DNA of 64,000 nt, from contig JAEMWC010000218.1 in NCBI GenBank assembly GCA_016490735.1, positions 125,001 through 189,000 of the forward strand, given 5' to 3'. The translations under genes and the position numbers were made by a program. Origin of the DNA: Pachyseris speciosa (Eukaryota; Cnidaria; Anthozoa; Scleractinia; Pachyseridae). The notes under the pieces were generated by a model. The model worked only from the letters and a program-made list of their open reading frames with translations. It searched no databases and had not been told where the DNA came from. This document shows positions 32,840-44,800 of the stretch, piece after piece; position 1 is the stretch's first letter, and the number at the start of each line of letters is the position of its first letter.

Positions 32840-34424
32840 CATCGGTAACTCGGGTCATACCGGTGTGAGTTCAGCCCGAGTGTAGTATGATTCTCAGCCT
32901 GTGTGGCCGGCGCCGAAAAGGGAAGGGAAAGGAAGTTTTTCGGGACAAGGGAAGACGGGGGCAGCCTTTAATAAAACTATTGTTTTCATTATCCCCATTT
33001 GAAAAATTTGAAAATGCAAAAACTGGGTGGATTCCTCCTCCCGCTTTTCTTTCGATGCTGGTCTCGTTGCCATCGTGTTGCAAATGCCGAGTAACGGTTC
33101 CTTTCATAATCCTACTCTGAACCCTCCTTTGGAAAATGCATTTCACACCTAGTGAAAACGGCTCACGAGAACGCAAAGAACATTTTCCATCTCGAACGTA
33201 CTGGAACGACATCTATTTGCTTTTTGAACAATTCAAAACTCAAGGACATCACACCAAGGTGAATCGGGTCCATACTCAAGCGGCTACAGCACTCCAAAAG
33301 GAACTCTTTCTCAAACCATTTTATTTTGTCAAAAAATATATTCACAGTTGAAGAGTACGATATTCGGTAAACAATAAGGAGATACAAGCTTCTGGTTGTA
33401 CGTACACTAAAACAGGAATAATTTTGTCTTGCTCCTGTCTGTCAACACTTTTAACAGCAACGTAATGGATCTTGAACAATTCAAAACTGAACAAAGAGTC
33501 ACTATTTACAAATCTCTTTTGACTCCCCGCCAAAGATTAGTCCCATTTAAAGTCATTTTAATCAAGGGGAACAGTTAGTCGACAAACAGCTATACGGACA
33601 ATTTGCCTCAAAAATTACGTCCGCCACTATCACCAACATTTTATTGAGTCCAAACTATTGTATAGGTAATACGTTGAGAGAGTAATGTTGTTGGGGACTC
33701 TAACTCACTTTTTCTCTGTGCCAAATAAAAAAAGCAACCAACACTAAGACAATTTACGATTTTGCGGGCGACATCTTCTTAACGCAATTTGACCCAAGTT
33801 ATACTTACACAGTGCCAATTTAGTTTCAATTTGTACAAGTTTTGAACGTGTAAATATTGCAACACGTTTACACAATTAACCTTGGATGCAACATATAGTA
33901 TGTTTAAAAAGGACCTCAACAGCGGTAGCGTACCATCACAATCGCCTCACATTACTGTGGTACTGTAGGAGCACTTACGTTTGGCAAAAGCAATGAGAAG
34001 CAGTCGCATTTACAGGTCAAATCAGCAGAAATAATATATTTTCTTGAAATATCCTTGTCATTTCCCTCTTCTGCCAGTGTCCCTTTTGTTCAGATTCAGA
34101 AATGCGTCTAATTTTGTTTTTGCGAGTTTTTCCCTTCACTAGACAACTGCAACCGACTATGCCATGGCAACTCTTCTTCCGTCTAGAAAATGACAACGTT
34201 GTGAATGAGAATGTCCCCACAATTACCACACGTTTGTTGTGACGACACAAGCATGGTAACAACATTAGAAATGACATTAAGAAAAAATGCCCCCTGTCTC
34301 GACCAATCAGCATTACAGTAATTTTGCCTAAAATTAAGGTCATCATAATAATAATGTTAATATAATACAAATAATAACATAAGTCTTTAAAATTAGTTAA
34401 GATGCTAATTAAAAATTGGGGTGA
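32840..34424. other. Non-coding stretch
   Basis: Open frames on both strands (for example 32871-33212 minus, 33136-33351 plus) carry no domain I recognise. No repeat boundary was identified. Confidence 0.35.
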
Positions 34425-34600
34425 CTGCTGGACTGACTGACCGAATGACTGACTGGCTGACGAAGTGACTGACAAACTGACTAACTGACTGACTCACTGA
34501 CTGACTCACTGAGTGGCTGCATGACTGACTGACTGACTGTCTGCCTGTTTTTCTGTCTGTCTGACTGACTGACTGACTGAGTGTCTGCCTGACTGGCTAA
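34425..34600. repeat. Imperfect (ACTG)n tetranucleotide repeat
   Basis: About 40 units of ACTG with variants such as GCTG, TCTG and ACCG; it is decayed and therefore old. It lies about 0.95 kb downstream of the death-domain gene's stop codon. Confidence 0.85.
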
Positions 34601-35544
34601 TTTAGGACATGACTTTGGTCCCTCTTATGAAATGTTATGCGAGATCTATCCGATGGAAAAAATGTTCATCTAAAACAACGTCTACTTGCTATTTCAATTC
34701 ATCTTTCTATAATCCTCTATGATAACGCAAACATTTTTTTTCTATTTTTCTAACAAACTCTGAGGTTTAATTTTCGATTCACTGTTTCTTAGAGTGCGTT
34801 CTCTAAGCCGTGAAAATGTTTGGAGAGAGCACATTTTCCTAAAACGGTTACGTTTATATTCTTATTTACTGCAAAGGGCCACTCGAACACGACTTTAATG
34901 ATGTGTTCCACATCCAACATTTTGAGGCTCAATGCGAAGTAATATAATTCCTTGACCTCCTTCAACAAAAGATGGTTGTGCGTGTTCATAGACATACAAT
35001 GACAAGTTTTGTAAGGAGCAGATCCTTCAAGCATCGGGCCCTCTTTGATGATTCCCAGCTGAACTGGGTTGGGCATTTCGGGTGCGTGGAAGAGTGCTGA
35101 ATACTGTCCGCCATCTGTGGTCAGCTAAGTAGAAGAAGACGCAAGAGACAGGCCTTCAGAAAAACGCCTCAAACACCAGATGAGGCAACAGCTTTAGCAG
35201 GCTGGGAGTGGCAACTAGAACAGAGACCTCCTGGCCTCCGAGACACATGGTTGTTAGGAGAAAATTAGGTAATACGTAAGCTAAACAGCCGTCTGACACT
35301 TCCATTCTAGCAACTGTAGAGAAAAACGCTAGCAACGAAATGAGGAAGGGTGTCAGTCCAATTTCCGACTTGCTGGCAAGATAACGTCCCCAGTTGACAA
35401 AGAGCCTGTGCATCACAGTCTGCTTCTACTGTAACCAAAATGCACGTGATCATTAGGGACAAAGATCTTCCCTGAGATGCTCGCGGGCTCTAAGAAATAG
35501 CCATCCCATCAAACTCACCGGGCATGCAAGACTTCCAGTTGATT
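34601..35544. other. Downstream region of the PIDD-like gene
   Basis: On the minus strand this follows the death-domain stop at 35545. Open frames 34789-35076 and 35156-35416 (minus) have no recognised domain and could be 3' UTR. An ATTAAA on the minus strand at about 34764 is a possible polyadenylation signal. Confidence 0.35.
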
Positions 35545-35828
35545 TTATAGCTGCAACTGAACCAAGCCTTCAGCCAGAGCTCTACGCTGCACAAATTCGT
35601 GACATAGTGCCTCACACAGCAACTTGTAAGTCGCATCCGAGCCCTCTCTCTCTTTCCATTTAAACAACATACGCCGTGCCTTTTTAGCGTTCTCTTCGTT
35701 GTCTTTATGAAATCCAGTTATGTCTCCATCGTGGAATCCTAGACGACGCGCAAGCGGCTCCCAGGAATCTCCAAGCCTCGGTGACAACCACTCTAGCTCA
35801 TCCCATGAGGGCGAACCGTCCTTCCACA
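35545..35828 (-). CDS. Death-domain exon of PIDD-like gene (C-terminus)
   Basis: WDELEWLSPRLGDSWEPLAR, then LGFHDGDITGFHKDNEENAK and a final helix DATYKLLCEALCHEF are the six-helix death-domain pattern (W in helix 1, LGxSWEPLARRLG, then DITGF). Acceptor TATTCCAG precedes; the phase joins the 36831-36739 exon to give V-W-K-D. The protein ends at TAA 35545-35547. Death domains pair with those of adaptor partners such as RAIDD in vertebrates; the coral partner is unknown. Confidence 0.85.
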
Positions 35829-38800
35829 CTGGAATACAAAGTACATCGATCAGTTATTCTAGTTCACTCCTACATTTTCTCCGAGTTGGATTGGTTTTAG
35901 CTGATCACGAGACGTGGTAGTGTTCATCCGCGGACATACACTAACAGGCGATAGGGTCAAGTCAAGTCAAGTCAAGTCAAGTCATTTTTATTTAGGCTAG
36001 GCAGAATGGCCCTCTAAGCACTTATAGGCTGGTATCAACATAATAATTAATAACTACTACAGGAAAAAAAACACGTGACATAATTATATAGAATTCATCC
36101 GGGGGACATACCACCTCTCGTTTACTTTTCTCATTGATTAACAAAAAGGTAGCTGGCATTGCATTTTTATGTTTCACGTTATTCGTCCTTTTTATTTCAA
36201 ACCCCCCCCCCCCCCCCCTCCCCCATCTCCAGTCCGCTTCCCACCCCACTCCACCCCAGCACATATAATATTTGTTTTAGGAGCATCGAATTCCGCGGGG
36301 CAACTATCACCACCAAATAGTCCTTCATCAGGAACAGTAGTGTCTAAATAGGACTAAACACAAAAATCACTAATGTAATATGGCTAAGTGAGGTCCTGTT
36401 TGGTCTTAACGAATTCCGAACAAAAGTGCAAAGGAGGTGTGATTTATAGTGATCATAGGTAGAACTGAACGACTTAACTCCTTTGTCATACCAAAGAAAA
36501 GTTGTAAGAAACGGTCTCCATTTCAGGGTTAATTAAAAATTTCGGATTTAAAGGGTTGGATGATAACCGGTTTAACTTTCCAGAAGAAGCTGGGGCTTGA
36601 TCGATACAACAAACATTTAGACAGACAAGGAGATGGGAGTAGACAAACAAGAAGATGGTTGACTACTTCGTGAAAGCACGGACAGAAAGGCCATTTAATA
36701 TTAGTGAACAGGATCGAAGCCGTGTCATTATTCATTACCTGAAGCTAGAAGATTGCTTTGTTTGCAAGCTATATTACTAGGAATCGGAGAATCTCCTTTT
36801 CTCTTTGCTAGTGTGCACTGCTCCTCATCTCCTGAAACGGTCACCAGATACTGTTAATAAGGTAGTAAAGAAAAACACCGCTCCTATAGATAGTACAGGA
36901 TAGATTAGTTGATAGACTGGCTAATTGTACTGTATTGCGTTAAGTGTTTGTTTGGTAGAATACCATTACAGTATTTTAATAGTATAATGTTGAAGTAGTG
37001 TCGATCCAGGAAAAAATAATCAATCAACCAGGCAAACTTGTACGGTATTTTCGCTAAGTGTTTGTTTGATAAACAGATGATTTCAGAATTTTGGCCATCT
37101 CAAAGTTGTAACGTCCTGTTTTCCAGTCACGGTTCCTAGTCAACGGTTGCATGTCACAACTCCACCAAGCCGCCGTCCAGAATTTGTTACGCGAAGGAAC
37201 ATTTGGAACAATGAAAATGATAAAACAACATGATATCGTCACTTACCAGGGTCATTTATCGATTCACGGCTCTTCACAGCCTAAAAGAAATTAAGATGGG
37301 TGGACTTCACTAATGACTCAGCATGGATCGTGGGTATTTCCGCCCAAGTTACGTTCGTTTTTAAACTTTACCTCTCTCTCCAAAAGAAAAACAAAGACGA
37401 AAACAGACACACAATAAACACCAACAGAGGCGGAGAAAAACAACGTTCATTGTAGCTCAACCAAACCCAAGTAATTAATGTTTTGGCATTCTCTGACTTT
37501 TTGTTCTTTTCTTTTCCGAGTTCCACGCTAAACGGTTGCAAAAGATGCTCGAGAAAACTCTACAGTATTCCAATCTAACATTACTTCATAGAGTAGTCAG
37601 CGTTTCCTTATTGTTCAGCGCGGCAGTTGAAGAACCGCATTGGGGAGCAGGGTTGGCGCAGTGGTTAGAGCGCTCGCCTTCCACCAATGTGGCCCGGGTT
37701 CGATTCCCGGATTCGGTGTCATATGTGGGCTGAGTTTGTTGGTTCTCTACTCTGCTCCGAGAGGTTTTTCTCCGGGTACTCCGGTTTTCCCCTCTCCCCA
37801 AAAACCAACATTTGATTTGATTTGATTTATTTAGAGTTGATTTGATTTAGTCTCCCCAATTAGTAGAGCATCTGTGCTCGGCTAGATAGATTTGAGACTT
37901 AAATAAAGTGATTATTATTATTATTATTATTATTATGCTGTCATTCGCGTAAGTGGTACATTTTTCTTTTTTTCTTTCTTTCTTTGTTTTATTATAATTA
38001 TTTTTTTCAATAAGTTTTGGATTACGACTTCATTCAGAAGTTATTTAATGTATGCGGTAAAGAGTGCTATTACAGGCGGGAACACCGGGCTAGTGAACAA
38101 GAGCGGAGCAACTAGTCTGGCATCAGACACACACACACAAAAGAAAAACGATTTGGGGAGAACCAAACAGACTGAATTCAGTCTTCAGAGAACTTCCTCT
38201 ACAATAATCTCGAGTAAAACGAACCGAAAATAGAACACAAACAAAAACTTGAAGCGCTGACAATATTTTCGTTTTTTGGTTATTTCTTGATTGCCATCGA
38301 CTTAAATGCAAATGCGCGCGTAGCAAACGGATTTTGTCCTCCCTACAGCTGTGCATGTAGGTCGGTCAGTCCTACAGACCAGTTTTCCGAAGAAAACAAA
38401 AGCTATTTACTGTCCTGACTCGATCCGTATTGGGGAAAATTGCATTGCTCATTTATCAAACGAACAGCTAGCTGATCCTTGTACTGGAGATCGCCATCGA
38501 ATCTGTTTTAAAACACAGTTATCAGGTAGATACTATACTGTTTGATTGCGTTAAAACGCGAAAACAGTTCTCACCTGCTCTCAGCTAAACATTAATTAAC
38601 ATTGCTAGGGAAACTTTCATTAGGCGGAAGCAACATTAAATCGGGGAAAGGGGGAGGGACTGGGCAGTTAAACTCGGTTGGTTATTTCTTGCCCGTAGAA
38701 AGGGATACATTTTCTCAACAGTTTTGTCCAAGATCGTAGATTATCTGAAGGCTGAAAATTTCAGTAATCTATGTCTATAATCCTTTTTTCCCCGTTTGAA

Positions 38801-41800
38801 CATGTCAACTCCTACCTCAGATGAAAGTCATTCATGTCCTCTTCATCAACTGCGCTGATTCCTCCTGACACAAACACGAATGCCTTATCCTGCCCTGGGA
38901 TGATCTTTTTCTGCGAGCTTACGTCACATGATGTTATGCCTTCCTTTTCGTGTTCCCGTTTTACGGTTTCTCTGAGATGAGCGGGACAACATATTAGGTT
39001 CAAAAGATGTTGAGAGTGTAGACGCTCTGTTGGTTGAAAGTAAGCAAAGAAAGTCGCCTCCCTTGGCTGGCTCCAAATGATGCTTGTCAGATAACTAACA
39101 ATACTAGAAACGTGAAGATCTTCTTTGCACCAATCAAGAAAATACGTGTACCTAGGAAAACAACATTCACTAAAAATTACTAATCAGGGCTTGAAAAGGC
39201 AGAAGAAAGGCGCTAACTGAACTCGAATTGTAGCAATCAACTAATGATTTTCAATACTCCTTTTTAAGAGCCTAAACGCACAACTTTCCGTAATACTTTC
39301 CCAATGTTCCAAGTGTCGTTGTTAACACATGCTTGTCATCGTTGTTCTAAAATTTGCGCTAGGGGAAGAAATAGGTACCCATAGGGTACTTGTGTGGGCT
39401 ACCGTTTAGAAACGAGAAAGGTTTAATGTCGCTGCTACTTCGTACTTTATGCTTGCAGTTATCAGAGGTTAGGGAAGGACATGAGCCCATCACAGTGATG
39501 GGCTCCTGGGAAGGACCATTAGAAAAAACCGAAGGGGGTGAGGGGGGTGAAAATTTTTCGATACATGAATTTTTTGGAAGCCCACTTGTCTACAGGATTT
39601 TATTTCTTCTGCATGAACTTATTTCTAGGTACCACCGCTTGCAAGATTTTTTTTGAGACAATTTTCCCTTGTCGTAAGATAAAGATAACCAGAAATGTCA
39701 CGCCAGGGATATTTTTTCAAAAGGCGCCGAAAATTGTCATCCATATTCCTTATTTGCCTCTAAATTAAGTGGCAACATTTTTTCTCTCTGCTAAGCTTGA
39801 AAACATTCGCATAGACACTTCTCTTAAGCCTGGTTTTCACTTATGCAGTGTTTGTCTTTACTGACAGCTAAGTTCAGTCAAGAGTGACCGGAAGCACAGT
39901 CGGTAGTGCAAGCACTGACTTCACGTAAATAATTTTTTTCTCTCCAACATACCTCAACATATTGACGACCTTAACATGCCCTTTTAAAGCTGAAAGAGGG
40001 TAGATTTATTTGCGAGCGACGACCTTGAAGTCAAGTGAAGGTAAACAGGGTAAAAATTACTCACCGCTTGGTGTAGTTCCTCTCAACTATAAGTTTTCCT
40101 TCAAAAAGTACCACGCTTAATACAAATTTTGAAGCGAAGATAGTAAACGTTTATCAGCAAACGATAATGTGATGGTCCCTGACATTCTAGTGACTACAAA
40201 TGAGTCGCAAAGGTGGATTCAGCTCGCCTCATTAATTTTACCTCATGATAAGCTTGAATTTCCGTACGCTTCAATCGATTACACTGCTGTATACGTGGAA
40301 TTTCTCATGAATTCAAGCCTCGTTGTAGATGAAGTTGATGCATTTTGACCCTCTTTACTTTGCTCTTTTGAAGAGACTGAATGACCATTTTCACGCACAG
40401 TGTTCAAACAACGCTTTCGATGGTCGATGCCATACAAACCAAAACAAAACGAGAAAATAAGCACTTGTGGCCCGGATTCGACTACATTCGACTGTAAGGA
40501 TGATGCAATCCTTTTGTCTGATTGGTCTCCTTACTCCCAAGGGACGTCACGTGATGTGTTACTGACAGACAAACTGGATGACTATATTGTGAGCTACCAC
40601 AGGTAGTCCCCACACAAAAATGAAGCAAAGATAGTTTGCCGGTAACGTTATTCTTAGCCAGTTTTTTCTTAATCTCCTTCGCAGCCGTTCTTTCTGCGAA
40701 GGAGACTACTTATTTCTCTGGTAGTGGAAAATTAAGAAATATTGGTCAAACACGGAGAAATATCATTCAAGACACAGTCACCCTGTCAACCAGCGTTCTA
40801 ACAAGACCAATTTTGTAGGAGAATGCAGTAAAACTGAAATAGTTGGTAAGGAGACCTGTGAAAGTTTTCTTGCAGGAAACCGGACGTCCGAAGATGTAGA
40901 GGATCGTTATGAACTAGGACATCCAAGAACGATAATTTATGATCTACTTCTTTCTCCATAGTAAAACGTATGTTAGGATGTTGAGAATTGAGATAATTAT
41001 AGAACGAAACAGCATCCTGCTCACTCTCAAATATGCAAAACGTGTCGTCGACATATCGTCGGTAGAATAAAATCTTTGAGGCCTTATAGTTTTCTATCCA
41101 AGCATTCTCATTGTGACTCATGAAACAGGGGCAAGGGGCGAGCCCATGGATACACCATCCACCTGATCATAAAAAGAACCCTTGAACAAAAAATGGGTTT
41201 GAGCATTGGCAAAACGGAAAAGAGTTTTAAGCTCTGTTTCACTTAACTTAATATCGGTATTTCCCTCCTTAATGTAGCGAACTGCTAGATCAATGCATTC
41301 GTCCAGGGGTATGTTGGTAAAAAAGCTTTCTACGTCAAATGAGATCAAATATTTACCTGATAGTGGTAGACCCTGAATAGACCTTTTCGCGGTAAAATCC
41401 GCCATTTTGAAAATGGGGCAAACACCGCACGAAATACAGTGTTTGTATGGGGATGCCGATGTCAAATAACTTCGTAATATTGCTTATCTGTACAAACTTC
41501 GAATGGTGAATGTAACCTAGACGGCCAAACATTGTTCCTTTTAAAGCTGAGGGATACAGCTGAGCTTGAGTGCGAGTAATCGCGTTTTTTATTTTCCATA
41601 CATTCGCCTGTAATCTCCGCGAGACTGGCAGGAAAAATTTACAGGCAAATGTATGGAAAATTAAAAACGCGATACTCGCATTCAAGCTCAGCTGTATCCC
41701 TCAGCTTTAAAAGGAACAATGTTTGGCCGTCTAGGTTACAATCACCATTCAAAGTTTGTACAGATACCCAATATTACGAAGTTATTTGACATCGGCATCC

Positions 41801-44800
41801 CCATACAAACACTGTATTTCGTGCGGTGTTTGCCCCATTTTCAAAATGGCGCATTTTACCGCGAAAAGGTCTATTTCATTGACAAATGTAAAACTATCCT
41901 TAGTGCAGTAGTTAGAAGGAATGTGGGGCTGTAAGAGGGTACATAAATATTTGGGTAATTCATAATTATAGGTCCCAATCGACGAAACTATAGGTCTGAA
42001 TGAAATTCGCGTCAATGGAAAAACCGCGTCATTGGTAGTATAAATTCAAATCACAAATGTAAACTATCTCACAACTGATGATGATCGTTGAGCGATCGAA
42101 ACATGTCTTGTTTTAAACTCAAAGTGGTTGTCCATTTTTTAAAAATGTTGTTTTGCATTTCAGTTGTGGCGTAGCCGCAAAAAACTCATTATTCCACATA
42201 ATTGTAAAAGATAAAGTATAGTTCGAACCATGTTTCAGTTGAGTAAAATATGAGAAAAAAGTAGTTTTAAACGGTGCCTTTTCGATCGAAATAATCTCAT
42301 AAACTAGCCACACTTTCCTCTCAATGTTCCTTTAAATAGGTTTTACCTTTATGGTTTTCTTAGTCTGCGACGCGGAAACAACTGCACCAAATTAATTTCC
42401 CATGATCTCATTCGAACGATAGGAGATAAAGCTTGCAAAAGTGGTATTTTTGGCTCCAAAAACCTCCTTAACATGGTGTCTTTTACATGTAAATAGTCAG
42501 GGCATTTTCCAGAAATTCGAGATGAGCCGAGACGAAGCCATTACGGAGGAAAAATGCACGTTGAGAGGTTTGTTTTCTTTCCACTACGGTCGCCATATTG
42601 TTTTAATGAAACGTGTTTTCAGTGGCCAGTTGCATTTCCCATAACAAGTTAGGTACTTGATATATGATGAACAGGCTAAAATTTCGAAAAATAGCGGGAA
42701 CTTCGAATTATCAAAGGAAGTACAGGAAAATATTCACATATTCCAAGTTTGATGTAACACCAATTAAATCATTTCAAACGTGGTAAATTGATTTTGTGGA
42801 TACAATTCGATCAATTATCCTTAAAATTAATGGAGCTAAGAGCATGTAAACAACAACAATAGCCTTCATTTGTCCGCCCGCCATGTTGAATATCAAAATA
42901 TACAAACTAAACAATGATGTTTGACAAATTCGCACAAACAATACATTAAAATATACCGCTTTTTTTCAAATTCGGTTTTAACGAACGTTTAAAAAACACG
43001 AGGAACACATTTAGTGAAAAGTACTTAGACATCTCAGTCTCTGCCTTCATATCTTATTATTTCAAGTACTTTGTTCTGCTTCAAGAAATTCACAAATCAA
43101 TGCTAAGAAAACTCACACAAGAAAAACCTATTGACATTAGTTCATGCAAACTGCACAGCGTTGGGATGTGTTTTGTTTGTCCATTTTCCCTACGAATCAT
43201 ATTTTCTTATATGAAGCAAAATGAACTCCAAAGAAAATAACGGATGAAAACCGAAAACCTGAGTTCAAAAGACTCATAGTTAGTCGTTTTAACTTAAACG
43301 GCATGTCAGAAATTCAAGAAAAATAGCAACTCGAAAAAAAGCAAAAGCAACAAAGTGTTGTCAGAAAAATAAAGTGAATACCCAGGATTTTTACTCCATG
43401 GCTGATGTTTTTCCTTTGCTTTGCAAAGTTTAGTAAGCGACCGTTTGACCGTGATGTCTCATAATAATGTAAACGGCATAAGCTCTCTTGATGAGCACTA
43501 TCTCCTCTTAGAGAAAATGCCGAAAAAAATATTGTTAAATAAAAAAAAAAGAAGAAGAAGAAGAAAAGTTGCATTTTAAGACAATACGTCCAACGTTTCG
43601 TCGCTTAGGCAAAGGCGTTTTTGAGCGACGTACTGCAACCGGAAGTGGACGTTTCTCATTCTTGGGCAGTGGTTGTGCACAAATGTTCTATTAAATCATC
43701 TCTAGTAGAGTAAGACACTTAGTAATACAAATTTGGAGCACCAAAACGAGTAAAAAGAGAAAACGCCTCACTTCCAATTGACGTTCGTGGCTCAAAAACG
43801 CTGGTGCTTAGGGATGGACTATTATTTTTCTGGGAAGGGGGGGGGGGTATGGAAAATGTTTCTCTACAAACTTGTTTTTCTTTTATGCACTTCTGCAAAC
43901 ATTTTTTTCGAACAACACCTTCCTGCAAACAATTTTTTTTTCGATCTTTTTTAACCACATTCTGACACAAAAAGGAGGTTCCCTTTTTGCTGCTCCTAGT
44001 AATTACCGGGTCCGTTAAGCTGTTTTGTTTTCCATTCCAGAAGAAAGTGTCAAAAGCTTTGAAAATTATACAGTAACTTTATAAGCTAAAGAAACAAAAT
44101 AAACTTCAAAAGAGCTCAGAACAAACCCTACTTTTCTTGAGATTTTGATTTCAAAATATGTTTTCTGGCCCGCTAACTTACGGGACTTTCGAGAAAGTGG
44201 CCACTGGACCGGCTAAGCTAAGAGCGCATTAGTAGCCAATCAGATTCAAGGATTTAGGATTCCAGCCCGCTGAGATGCTTCAGAAAAAAAAATTAAATAC
44301 ATACCCAGAAAAGCGTTTAACCTGGAACTTAACAAACGCCCATCGAAGCTTGCATCATTTTCAAGATCGCCAGTGATTTCAACCCATTCTTTGCTTTCCC
44401 CTTCAGACTTCAGGAACAGCACCCTGACACGACATACAGAATGATCAGGAATCCCATTCGGTTCATCTCCCAGAGAAACTGGTAATTGTATTGTGACGGA
44501 GTTCGAAAACTCAATGCTGCTGGAAGAGACAATCCGTAGTATTGGTCCAACAAACACATTCATGTCCTGAAATTCTTCATTTGGAACCTCTTGCACCTGC
44601 AGGATCACAGAAAAAAAATACACTGTCCATATGATTGCCAATTTTCACAGTTTTTGCTAGTTTCTTGTCTTAGCGAGACTGAGTCTATCCTTTAAAAAGA
44701 GGCCTCAAGTACAATGATCGAGAACGACAATTAACAAATGGTAAACGGATCGGCGTGCACTATTGAGTTATGGATGTACGCGGGAGGTTGCTAAGCACGA

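Noticed and set aside
34425..34600. CRISPR-like or regulatory array
   Set aside because: It is a simple tetranucleotide repeat without unique spacers, in a eukaryotic genome.
37650..37720. Functional tRNA gene
   Set aside because: Box A and box B are present but the sequence does not fold into a proper cloverleaf and continues into a SINE body and tail.
41719..41934. Plus-strand protein within the palindrome
   Set aside because: It is the mirror of the minus-strand frame in the other arm; both arise from the palindromic element and neither is conserved coding sequence that I recognise.
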